43,450 nt of DNA from a virus, in the IMG/VR virus record IMGVR_UViG_3300031785_000011, positions 1 to 43,450 of that record, one strand, 5' to 3'. Below, one piece after another: positions 7,407-16,320 of the stretch (the first letter of the stretch is position 1; every line of letters starts with the position of its first letter). A program made the translations under genes and the position numbers. A model generated the notes under the pieces. It saw only the letters and a program-made list of their open reading frames with translations. It was not told where the DNA came from and did not search any database.

Positions 7407-8813
7407 ATGTCTGCACTAAGTCCCGCCATTTATGAAAGTATAGAGATCTCTGCTGAGACCACAAACGGTAGTAAGAAGACTATTGAATTAAATCTTGGTG
7501 TCATAAAAATTAATATTTTTGAAGATTTATTTTCTCCCACAATCACAGCACAGGTGTTGGTTGTATCATCTGGTGGAGCAGTTCCCACAACTAATAAAGA
7601 GGGTGAGAGTGAACCAGATACAATGGATTCAGTCTACAGTGGATTGCCTATTCGTGGTGGTGAGAGAGTAAGTATTAAAATCGCTAATAATACTGATAAT
7701 AATTTACCGATTGCATTTAATACACCCGATACTTATCTTTATGTTTCAAACGTATCAAGACAATTTTCTGATGGTGCGAAAGAATTATTCACATTAGAGT
7801 TAGTTTCTAGGGAAGCAATTACAAACGAAACATCTAGATGTGTGAAAAGATATTCAAAAACCGCATCAATTAGTCAACACGTTAAAGATATTATAGAAGA
7901 AAAATTAGCTTCAACTATTCCCGATGAAAATATAGATACAACTGTTAATGAATATGGATTTGTAGGCAATCTTAAAAAACCTTTTAATATTTTGGTTTGG
8001 TTAGCAGCTAAAGCAAAACCAGAAAGGGGAACTTTACCTGGTTATTTCTTTTATCAGACCAGAGAGGGGTTTAAATTCAAAGCGATAGATCGTTTGATTG
8101 AAGATGGGAAAAAAAATCCAAAGGCAACTTATGAAGAGATAAGATTTAAAGAAAATTCTCAATTAGGAACTGATGCAAACGATTTTACAATATTATCCTA
8201 CAATGTAATCCAAAATAATGATTTATTAAAAAAGTTGGCTTATGGGCAGTATAGTAGTCACATTATGGAGTTTGACCCTTTAACAGGTTATTTTACAACA
8301 GAAGAGCAAGGTAGATTTACATTAGATGATACAACCAGACAAGACATAACATTCCCTGAAATTGAAAAAAATGATAATGTTGTTAAGACTGAAGATGTAG
8401 TAACACTTGGTGCTACTCCAGAGATTCCTGTGTTACTTAGTGATGATACAACTCAAAATTTAGGAACTCTTCCTAGCAGACTAATTACTATGGTAGCTGA
8501 TCGAGGAACTTTAGAATTTGACCCTACTGTCGATAAAAACTCAAACCCTACAAGATGGCAGAGACAAGCATATCTAAGGTATCAACTTTTGTTTACACAA
8601 GTATTGCAAATGGTTGTTCCTTTAAACACTAATCTAGTTGCTGGAGACGTTATTAATGTAAAGTTTTTAAAGGCAGATATGGAAGCACAGGAGCATGATA
8701 GGAAACAAAGTGGTAATTACTTAATAAAAGAGTTATGTCATCATTTTGATGCTAATATGTCATTAACCTCTTTAAAATTAGTGAGAGATACATTTGGGGA
8801 GATAAGTAAATAA
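7407..8813 (+). CDS. 27: Baseplate hub protein gp27
   Basis: The 468-residue product corresponds to T4 gp27 (391 residues), which forms the trimeric hub joining the tail tube to the gp5 spike. Seen in the sequence are the N-terminal tube-like beta domain (IYESIEISAETTNGSKKTIEL, then GVIKINIFEDLFSPTITAQV), a middle segment RYSKTASISQHVKDIIEEKL, and KPFNILVWLAAKAKP with GYFFYQTREGFKFKAIDRLI, all characteristic of the gp27/phage D-protein fold. It is followed by gp5 with a one-base overlap (TAATG), as expected for partners of one hub complex. It starts three bases after the previous stop. Confidence 0.9.
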   Translation: MSALSPAIYESIEISAETTNGSKKTIELNLGVIKINIFEDLFSPTITAQVLVVSSGGAVPTTNKEGESEPDTMDSVYSGLPIRGGERVSIKIANNTDNNLPIAFNTPDTYLYVSNVSRQFSDGAKELFTLELVSREAITNETSRCVKRYSKTASISQHVKDIIEEKLASTIPDENIDTTVNEYGFVGNLKKPFNILVWLAAKAKPERGTLPGYFFYQTREGFKFKAIDRLIEDGKKNPKATYEEIRFKENSQLGTDANDFTILSYNVIQNNDLLKKLAYGQYSSHIMEFDPLTGYFTTEEQGRFTLDDTTRQDITFPEIEKNDNVVKTEDVVTLGATPEIPVLLSDDTTQNLGTLPSRLITMVADRGTLEFDPTVDKNSNPTRWQRQAYLRYQLLFTQVLQMVVPLNTNLVAGDVINVKFLKADMEAQEHDRKQSGNYLIKELCHHFDANMSLTSLKLVRDTFGEISK

Positions 8814-10891
8814 TGGAAGCTTTTAATTTTAAAACAAATTTTATAGGTCATGATGGATTTGTGTGGTGGATAGGTCAGATTGCACCTATAGAGTCATGGA
8901 TTAAAAACTTTGATGAAGTTAGTCAAATTGATACAGAACTTGCAAAATCTTGGGGTATAAGATATAAAGTTCGTATAATGGGATATCACCCATATTCAGA
9001 TGCTGAACTTGCAGATGATGACCTACCTTGGGCACAAGTATTAGCGACTGCTGGAAATTCTGGATCACTAAACACTAGAGAGACAGTTCGATTAAACCAA
9101 GGTGATATTGTTGTAGGATTCTTCTTAGATGGTCATAATGCACAGGTTCCTATGATTATGGGTTCTTTCGCTCATACCCGACAGTGGGATGAAGAAATCG
9201 AAAAATGGAAATTGAATGGTAAACCAGCATCTGCATTTGGTGTTTTTGGAGGATATAGTAAAGCATTTGAGGAAGCAAATTATGCAATCAATAAAACTAA
9301 CACTAACGAGTCTACTGGTGAGGGTGATAATGGTCCAAAAAATACATCTATTACAAACGCAGCAGAGTTAGATGATTCAGGTGTTCCACACCCAGTATCT
9401 GAGACAAACGGGTTAGAAATAAATCTTTGTGATAAAGGACCTGTATCAGATATTAAAAATGATGTTAAAGATATGGTTTCTCAGATTCAGGGTCTGAAAG
9501 CAAGGATGGATGATGGTAATGAGTTTTTTAGAGATAGAGTTAAAGGAATAGTATCAAGCACCACTGAGAGTGTTGTAAGAAAGTCTGGTAAATTAGTTAG
9601 TGGTATGATAGATGATACTTTTAACAAGATAGCACCAATAGGAAGAACAGGATTGGATAAACTTTACAAGGGTGTCTATAGTAAAGTTCTTGCAGCAACA
9701 AAAGCTCCACCTGTCGCACACATAGCAGGTGTAGCAGCACAGACAGCAATGCTCGCACCACTGAGTGTTGCAGAGAATCTAATTGGTTGTCTTGCAAATA
9801 ATATCATTGCAGATTTGGGAGGTATGACCGAAGATATATTAAACTCTGTAGTAGATAACGTATTTAACGTAACTGATTGTGTTAGCGATCAAGTGGTAGG
9901 TGCAATCACTAATGGTATTGTGGGAAAGGTCGGTGATGGTATGTCTGGTGCATTAGGTGGATTAGACAAGATTCTTGGATTTTTTGGTGGTGGTCAAGGA
10001 GGAGGATTTAATGTTGAAAACATAATAAGAAATAGCACTTCATCAATTGCTGGTGCAGTTGGATTGAGAGGTTGTAATGAACCAATCAGAACTGATGAAC
10101 TTGGACCTTGTAGATATCGTTTAGGATACGGACCCGTATCAGGTGGTGATGCAGATCTTAAAAATATTTTAGGAAATGCAAATGCTGCTGCTGCGTTATC
10201 AAGTGCTGCTAGACTCACAGGATTTCCTTTAGATGGTATCCAAGATATTGCTGGTGCTTTAGATATATTTAATTCAGATATGAAAGTTCCTGGTTTTAAG
10301 AGTTCTATCAGTAATTGTTACTCTGGATTACCCACTTTATGCGAACCTCCAAAGATAAGAATATTTGGTGGAGGAGGATCAGGTGCAGAAGCAATTCCAA
10401 TATTTGGTAATATATTTGGTGATACCAGATATCGGACTGGAAGTATTATTGATATCAAATTGACTAATCCTGGTAATAACTATCAATATCCACCTTTTGT
10501 TGAGATTGTTGATAATTGTAATCAAGGAAGAGGTGCTCAAGCAAGGGCAACAATAAAGGATGGTAAAGTCAATAATGTCTATATCATAACAGAGGGTGAG
10601 AATTATCCTGTAAGTGATCAACCAGAGGTAGTGATAACTGATATTAATATTATTAATCCTGGTCAAAATTATGACGAAGGAGATACTGTTACTGATAACA
10701 TAGGAAATGATTATGATGTTACAATACAAAATGGTGCAATCATAAAAGTAAGACCTTTAACAAATATTGCAGTTGAAGAAACTGTTCAGTTGTCGATTAA
10801 TACAAGCACAGGATTTGATGCCTTAATATTTGCTACGTTAGGTGATAGACCTGATGGAGAGGTAGCACAGGTTATTGATTGTATATCATAA
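8813..10891 (+). CDS. 5: Baseplate hub/spike protein gp5 without visible lysozyme domain
   Basis: The first 125 residues carry the gp5/VgrG OB-type domain: FIGHDGFVWWIGQIAP, then WGIRYKVRIMGYHPYSDAEL and PMIMGSFAHTRQWDEE. In T4 this domain is followed by a lysozyme domain that locally digests peptidoglycan. Here the following 560 residues instead hold a helical/Gly-rich middle (about 205-400) and a beta-rich C-terminal part with repeated NPGNNYQYPPFVEIVD- and NPGQNYDEGDTVTD-like units. I see no T4 lysozyme Glu-Asp-Thr signature. It overlaps gp27 by one base. The beta-helical needle part of T4 gp5 seems to be encoded by the next gene. Total length is 692 residues against 575 in T4. Confidence 0.85.
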   Translation: MEAFNFKTNFIGHDGFVWWIGQIAPIESWIKNFDEVSQIDTELAKSWGIRYKVRIMGYHPYSDAELADDDLPWAQVLATAGNSGSLNTRETVRLNQGDIVVGFFLDGHNAQVPMIMGSFAHTRQWDEEIEKWKLNGKPASAFGVFGGYSKAFEEANYAINKTNTNESTGEGDNGPKNTSITNAAELDDSGVPHPVSETNGLEINLCDKGPVSDIKNDVKDMVSQIQGLKARMDDGNEFFRDRVKGIVSSTTESVVRKSGKLVSGMIDDTFNKIAPIGRTGLDKLYKGVYSKVLAATKAPPVAHIAGVAAQTAMLAPLSVAENLIGCLANNIIADLGGMTEDILNSVVDNVFNVTDCVSDQVVGAITNGIVGKVGDGMSGALGGLDKILGFFGGGQGGGFNVENIIRNSTSSIAGAVGLRGCNEPIRTDELGPCRYRLGYGPVSGGDADLKNILGNANAAAALSSAARLTGFPLDGIQDIAGALDIFNSDMKVPGFKSSISNCYSGLPTLCEPPKIRIFGGGGSGAEAIPIFGNIFGDTRYRTGSIIDIKLTNPGNNYQYPPFVEIVDNCNQGRGAQARATIKDGKVNNVYIITEGENYPVSDQPEVVITDINIINPGQNYDEGDTVTDNIGNDYDVTIQNGAIIKVRPLTNIAVEETVQLSINTSTGFDALIFATLGDRPDGEVAQVIDCIS

Positions 10892-10899
10892 GATAAATA
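10892..10899 (+). promoter_or_regulatory. Putative late promoter (GATAAATA)
   Basis: GATAAATA directly follows the gp5 stop and lies 14 bases before the next ATG. It matches the T4-type core TATAAATA at seven of eight positions. Spacing is short, so it is a moderate candidate. Confidence 0.4.
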
Positions 10900-10913
10900 C
10901 TTAAAAAATATCT

Positions 10914-11759
10914 ATGGCAGAACGTAAAAAAAATTGGTATAAGAGATTTATAAAATCATTTGGACCTGGATTATTTCTGGAAACTGGTAATCCAGAGATA
11001 GGTGATGGTGGTGAGACTGCGTTCAGACTTTTTTCTTCTACAAAGAAAGGTGATAAATTTAATCTTGGGATGGATGAGAATGGAAAGGTTTCGATGAATG
11101 CTGATGTAAACATCGAGATGGTTGCAGGTGCAAAGAATAATCCAAAGGGCACAGATATATTAATACACAGTAGAAACGGAACAATAGATATCGCTGTTAA
11201 TAAGAATGGTGCAGTCAGAATAAGAGGAGATAATGTTACTCTTCAGGCATCAAATCAAATTAAATTAAGTTCTCGTTCTATTCGTATGGAGGCAGCGGAT
11301 GAAATTAGTCTGCAAGCACCTAAAGTTTGGAGTCGTGGTAAGAAGGGTAATTTAGTTCCAAAAACTTGGATGCAGTCTGTTACATTTGGATCTTACATAG
11401 GTGCGGATTCGATAAGTGGATTTTTGGAAAAAGGTTTACAAGAAGCAGCAGGTATCGTAGATGGTATTGATGATCTTGCACCAGTTGCATCAGGTTTAGC
11501 TGGTCAAGCAGGTGCACTAGCACAGGGTCTTGGAAGTCAATTACCAGGAATGGCTGATCAATTATCAGGAGTAACAGGTCAATTATCATCTATTGCCGAA
11601 ACAGCAGCTCCACAATTACAATCTATTGCTGAAGATCTTGCTCCACAATTACAATCAATCGCTACCTCTCCAGAAGTAACACAGTTGGGTGCTGCACTAA
11701 AGGATCAAGCAGGTGCTTTTGCTAATTTAGGTAAAGGATTAGTTCCAACGGGATATTAA
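10914..11759 (+). CDS. Needle/spike-like beta-helical protein
   Basis: The 281-residue protein has an N-terminal segment (NWYKRFIKSFGPGLFLETGNPEIGD), then a run of short beta strands (about 40-140) of the kind found in the gp5/VgrG needle: GKVSMNADVNIEMVAG, DILIHSRNGTIDIAVNKNG, RIRGDNVTLQASNQIKLSS and RSIRMEAADEISLQAPKV. The C-terminal third is Ala/Leu/Gln-rich with repeated PQLQSIA units (about 230-250). Directly following gp5, it probably supplies the triple-stranded beta-helix tip that in T4 is the C-terminal domain of gp5. That would be a gene split relative to T4. Alternative: an independent spike-associated structural protein. The start has no strong Shine-Dalgarno sequence. Confidence 0.75.
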   Translation: MAERKKNWYKRFIKSFGPGLFLETGNPEIGDGGETAFRLFSSTKKGDKFNLGMDENGKVSMNADVNIEMVAGAKNNPKGTDILIHSRNGTIDIAVNKNGAVRIRGDNVTLQASNQIKLSSRSIRMEAADEISLQAPKVWSRGKKGNLVPKTWMQSVTFGSYIGADSISGFLEKGLQEAAGIVDGIDDLAPVASGLAGQAGALAQGLGSQLPGMADQLSGVTGQLSSIAETAAPQLQSIAEDLAPQLQSIATSPEVTQLGAALKDQAGAFANLGKGLVPTGY

Positions 11760-11760
11760 A

Positions 11761-14700
11761 ATGGCAGCAACAGATCCGAATCCCAACGTAGATCCAACTA
11801 TAACAGGTCAAGAGGCTTGGTTTAATAAGGATGTCCGTGTTTACGAGGATCTATATGTTTATGGAAATTTATATTACAACTTTGAAGGGACAGATAGTTT
11901 AAATTTAGATAATTTAAATGTTACTGGTATTGGAACATTTAACGATTTAGACGTAACTGGTACTTTAAATGTACAAGATTTAACTCTAAGAAATCTTTTT
12001 TCAACAGGTATCGCTACATTTACAGAAGCAATATTACCAGAATTAGATAATCTTCAAGTTGGTTTTTTAACTGTAACTGATAGTTTTCAATTTATAAAAG
12101 ACACAAATGAATACTTTACATTACTAGGGTATGGGTCAAGAGCAGGTAATGTAGGTATTAATAGCACATTACCAGATCAAAAACTTGATATTGGAGGATC
12201 TGTACATATAGATGAAAATATTTTTGACTCAGATAACACTCCAGGTAACATTGGTAACTATTTGAGTAGAGATGCTGGTGGTATTCGTTGGGTATCAGTT
12301 CCACCTAATGCAACTGCTGATGGTATATTTGCTAGAAATGAGGGTATTAATATTGGTGTTGGATCATTCACAACAATCAATTTAATCGGAACTAGGAGTG
12401 GTGGAGATATTGTATTCGGTACAGACGCAGGTAGTGGTGTATTAGATATTGATATAAGATCAAGATGGGTTCTCAATGCCTCTGGTATTCATACGACATC
12501 AAACGTTGGTATTAACATCGCTAACCCATCAAAACCCCTTGATGTTGACGGATCGGCAAGGATTAGAAGTGATTTAGATGTAGATGGAATTTTATATGCA
12601 AATAGTCAACTTGATGTTGATGGAACAGCAGTTATCAGAAATACTTTAAATGTTCAAAATAATGTTGATTTTGATCAAAATTTAAATGTTGATGGTCAAA
12701 CATTTTTAGATGAATTAACTGTTGATGATCGTGCAATTTTTAATGGACCTGTTTTTATTGATAATGATGTAATAATTACAGGATTTACCACAGGTACAAT
12801 ATCAACTTCAATTCTAGCGACTGAAGCAAAAAGAGCAGGTTTTGCAACTTTCTCTGATTTTGCAGGTATCTCTACGTTTGCTAATATCGCAGGTGTTGCG
12901 ACGATAGCAGGATTTTCTACAAATTCACATCGTGCTGGTTTTGCTACATTCTCTGATTTTGCAGGTATATCAACGTTTGCAACACAAGCAGGTTTTGCCT
13001 TAACTGCTGGTTTATCAACTAATACAAACTTTATAGATGTTGATTCAACAGACGCTAATTCTTCACATCCAATTACATTTATTGATGATAATGATGTATC
13101 AACTTTTCATAAATTAAAAATTGACGCTAGTGATGGATTACTTTTTAATCCGTTTGATAATTTACTGACTGTAGGTGAAGTAAGCATCGCTGGTATCTTA
13201 ACAGTAGGTGGAGCAACTACAGTTTATGGATCACTTGATGTTAATCAGAAAACCACACTAAAGAATGAACTTGAGGTTGATGGTGCTGCAGTCTTTGATA
13301 ATTCAGTTGAATTAAATTCAACACTCATTGATATCAATGGTAGTGTTGCTGCTGGTAAAACTGACTATAGATTATCCTCTGTAGGAACTGGTGTTTCATG
13401 GAGACCACCAGGCGTTGAAACTACAAACATTTTATATGTTACTAAAGATGGAAATGATAATAATTCAGGATTATTGGAAGGTGATGCAAAAGCAACCATA
13501 GGTGGTGCTGCTGCAGTCGCTTTAGATGGTGATACAATATATGTTAGACCAGGTGTTTACTTTGAAGACAATCCAGTTGGTTTAAGGACAGATGTATCAA
13601 TATCTGGACAAGATTTACGATTAGTCACTATTGTTCCAAACAATGTAAATGATGATATATTTCATGTAAGAAGAGGATGTTTGGTTGAAAACGTAAACTT
13701 TGCTGCTTCAAACTTTGGTGTACTACATGAAGGTTGTGGTTGTTTAGCATTTCCACCAATACAAGCGGACATTGACGCTGGTGATGCAACAGCAACAAGG
13801 AGTGGATATATCGGACCAGGTCCTGCGAATGAAGGTCCGAGTGGTAGATGGAGATCACCATATGCAAGAAACTGCACAAACTTTATAACAGGTAGTATTG
13901 GACTGAAGATTGATGGAAGATATGCTAACGCTGCATACTCTGGAACTAATAATCTTGGTCAAGATTTAAGAAGTATGGTGTGTGATTCGTTCACACAATA
14001 TAATGAAGCAGGTATCGGTGTATCAGTTACAAATAAAGCATATGCACAGTTAGTTTCTATATTTACAATCAACAGTCATATTGGAATATTCGCTGGAGGC
14101 GGTGGACAGTGTGACCTTACAAACTCTAACTCATCATTTGGTGACTTTGGATTAGTCGCTGATGGAACAAGTCTTGCAGAATTTACAGGTATTACGACTG
14201 GAGGAGCAACTGCTGAGAGTGATGTATTCCAATTCTTAAATGTAAGAGATGTTGATAATAATGTTCGTAAACCTTTTGATGGTCAATCATTATTCTTTAA
14301 AATAAATCTCTCAGATTATCCAGAGGTCGCTGGTTATAGTGGTATTCTCACACAACCCATGAGAACCATCCGTAGCATAAAAATAACTAATGGTGGAAAT
14401 CCTGGTGAATATAGTGCTGCCTCACCACCAAATGTATTAGTGACTGCACCAGCAGGTCCTGAAGGAATCCTAGCAGAATTATCTGCTAACGTGAGTGCTG
14501 CTGGAACAATTACCTCAGTGGATGTGATAGCGAGTGGTAGAAACTTTTTACCAATTCAACCGATTGATCTTTCATTTAGCTCTGGTAGTGCTGTTGGTAT
14601 TGCAGTCACAGATCCAATATTATTCACTGTTGATGATGCAACAGAACCAACGACTGCTGGATTAACCACAGTTACATTTAATGAATTCGTACCATATAGT

Positions 14701-15015
14701 GTCGCTCAGGGTGTAGGTGTTGAGTTCTTAAGAATCAGTCGTATCATTACCAGTTCTCATTCTTTTGAGTACGTAGGTGCAGGTACCGACATAAATAGAG
14801 CAAACCCCTTCCAAGGTGGTGAGCCAATTCCTGATAATGAAATTGTCGCAATAAATGGAGGTCAAGTTCCGTTCACTAGCACAGATCAAAAAGGTAACTT
14901 TAGAATTGGTTCTGGATTAGAAATTAACCAAACTACTTCAACCATTTCAGGAAGAGACTTCAACAGAGCGATACAAGCTAACTTAACCCCACTAATCCTT
15001 GCTTTGGGAGGATGA
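11761..15015 (+). CDS. Large beta-rich virion/fibre protein with pectate-lyase-like helix
   Basis: The 1084-residue product has an N-terminal half of short beta repeats of the type LNVTGIGTFNDLDVTGTL and AGFATFSDFAGISTFA. These resemble the fibre shafts of T4-type phages. From about residue 554 it becomes a pectate-lyase-like region (ILYVTKDGNDNNSG..GDTIYVRPGVYFED). The segments AQLVSIFTINSHIGIF...CDLTNSNSSFG (about 762) and SHSFEYVGAGTDINRA (about 1000) are matched in the 1793-residue protein encoded at 29510-34891, so the two are related. It starts one base after the needle gene stop. A baseplate-attached fibre or whisker is likely; the exact T4 counterpart is unclear. No S74 chaperone is seen at its end. 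Confidence 0.85.
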   Translation: MAATDPNPNVDPTITGQEAWFNKDVRVYEDLYVYGNLYYNFEGTDSLNLDNLNVTGIGTFNDLDVTGTLNVQDLTLRNLFSTGIATFTEAILPELDNLQVGFLTVTDSFQFIKDTNEYFTLLGYGSRAGNVGINSTLPDQKLDIGGSVHIDENIFDSDNTPGNIGNYLSRDAGGIRWVSVPPNATADGIFARNEGINIGVGSFTTINLIGTRSGGDIVFGTDAGSGVLDIDIRSRWVLNASGIHTTSNVGINIANPSKPLDVDGSARIRSDLDVDGILYANSQLDVDGTAVIRNTLNVQNNVDFDQNLNVDGQTFLDELTVDDRAIFNGPVFIDNDVIITGFTTGTISTSILATEAKRAGFATFSDFAGISTFANIAGVATIAGFSTNSHRAGFATFSDFAGISTFATQAGFALTAGLSTNTNFIDVDSTDANSSHPITFIDDNDVSTFHKLKIDASDGLLFNPFDNLLTVGEVSIAGILTVGGATTVYGSLDVNQKTTLKNELEVDGAAVFDNSVELNSTLIDINGSVAAGKTDYRLSSVGTGVSWRPPGVETTNILYVTKDGNDNNSGLLEGDAKATIGGAAAVALDGDTIYVRPGVYFEDNPVGLRTDVSISGQDLRLVTIVPNNVNDDIFHVRRGCLVENVNFAASNFGVLHEGCGCLAFPPIQADIDAGDATATRSGYIGPGPANEGPSGRWRSPYARNCTNFITGSIGLKIDGRYANAAYSGTNNLGQDLRSMVCDSFTQYNEAGIGVSVTNKAYAQLVSIFTINSHIGIFAGGGGQCDLTNSNSSFGDFGLVADGTSLAEFTGITTGGATAESDVFQFLNVRDVDNNVRKPFDGQSLFFKINLSDYPEVAGYSGILTQPMRTIRSIKITNGGNPGEYSAASPPNVLVTAPAGPEGILAELSANVSAAGTITSVDVIASGRNFLPIQPIDLSFSSGSAVGIAVTDPILFTVDDATEPTTAGLTTVTFNEFVPYSVAQGVGVEFLRISRIITSSHSFEYVGAGTDINRANPFQGGEPIPDNEIVAINGGQVPFTSTDQKGNFRIGSGLEINQTTSTISGRDFNRAIQANLTPLILALGG

Positions 15016-15024
15016 TAAAATAAT

Positions 15025-16320
15025 ATGGCAATTGCACCAGTCAATAAGTTTCTAACTGTCGCTGTTCCTGTAGCACCAGGTGAGCAGAAACTTTATGAGG
15101 TACCAACAGGTACTACTGCAATTTTGCTGTACGCACAAGTATCTAATGTAGGAATCGGGCAGACATATCCAACAGCAACTTTAATTCATAGAAGAGAGTC
15201 AAGAAGCACGGGTAATAAAAGGGATATAAGAGTCATAAAAGATATAGAGATACCACCTAATGATGCAGCAGTGCTTATTGATGGTAGATTAGTTTTAGAA
15301 AAGACACCACTAACACTTGATAGATTATTCTTGACGGGCGTACAGTCAGGAGTGGGTACAATTACAAATGTTGTTTATCATGAACCCACTGGTGTAGCCA
15401 CAGTGACCACGATGAATCCACATAATTTTAATGTGGGTGATCCGATAACAATGAGTGGTATTGCTTTTACTTGTTCAGGGAGCACAGGAATTACAACTAC
15501 AATATTCCCTGATCCACAACAGTCATATGTTGTAGATGAAATAACAAACACAGTCGGAACATCAAGAACTTTCTCTGCAGTTATCGGAAGATCAAAGGGA
15601 TATCCTCATTTTTATAATCCAGCAATACATTATTTTGTTCGTTCAAGGAGTAATGCAGTTACAACAAATACTGGAACTCAGTTCACACCTTCATTTGCAA
15701 CTTATACAGGTGTTAGTGGTGAACTAGTTTTAACTTTAGGTGCTGGACATGGATTAAAAAGTGCTACAACAACACATACTGCAACTAATGCATTATACAG
15801 TCCAGTAACAGGAATTATGACTGTGACTGTTGCAAATCATGGATTCTCCGCTACAGATAAAATTAAATTTGCTGATGGTTCAATCACATTTACTTGTGCA
15901 CAAGACAGTCACGGATCTAATCATCCATATCCTAGATCAACAGATTATCCTAGTGGTAAGTGGTTAGACATATCTAATGTTACTACTAATACTTTTGAAG
16001 CTGTGGTCTTAGATACTATACCATCAACTTATACGGGTATTCATACATTTGTTAGTGCAACGACTAATGGTATTAGTCGGGCGTATTCTACAGTTGGTAT
16101 AGCAACAGATTCTATCATATTCACATGCACACAGGATGGTAACTCTACTGAACACGCATATCCAAGATCAACTGATCCTTATGCTGGTTTAAACATTTCG
16201 ATAGCATCAACAACCACAACAACAGCAACAGTAAACGTGGGTGCTTCACCCAGTGGTGGACTAGTCGCACCACTACAGATGGAGTTTATAGCAAGTATCC
16301 TAGAAAATAGTACTGCATAA
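15025..16320 (+). CDS. Virion structural protein with repeated FTC..YPRSTD motifs
   Basis: This 431-residue protein starts with a small beta domain (LTVAVPVAPGEQKLYEVPTG). It then has three related segments of the form IxFTC, at about residues 147, 289 and 366. The last two continue with QD...H.YPRSTD before a Thr-rich stretch. Segments such as VTVANHGFSATDKIKFADGS and NPHNFNVGDPITMSGIAF resemble each other and parts of the 1793-residue protein (SPHGFVVGNSFRVHDSS), so a common beta module is likely. It overlaps the next gene by one base. A fibre- or baseplate-associated structural role is inferred from context; no enzyme motif is visible. Confidence 0.8.
   Translation: MAIAPVNKFLTVAVPVAPGEQKLYEVPTGTTAILLYAQVSNVGIGQTYPTATLIHRRESRSTGNKRDIRVIKDIEIPPNDAAVLIDGRLVLEKTPLTLDRLFLTGVQSGVGTITNVVYHEPTGVATVTTMNPHNFNVGDPITMSGIAFTCSGSTGITTTIFPDPQQSYVVDEITNTVGTSRTFSAVIGRSKGYPHFYNPAIHYFVRSRSNAVTTNTGTQFTPSFATYTGVSGELVLTLGAGHGLKSATTTHTATNALYSPVTGIMTVTVANHGFSATDKIKFADGSITFTCAQDSHGSNHPYPRSTDYPSGKWLDISNVTTNTFEAVVLDTIPSTYTGIHTFVSATTNGISRAYSTVGIATDSIIFTCTQDGNSTEHAYPRSTDPYAGLNISIASTTTTTATVNVGASPSGGLVAPLQMEFIASILENSTA

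Noticed and set aside
8813-10891. Lysozyme domain in gp5
   Set aside because: No Glu-Asp-Thr signature or T4 lysozyme-like segment was seen after the OB domain.
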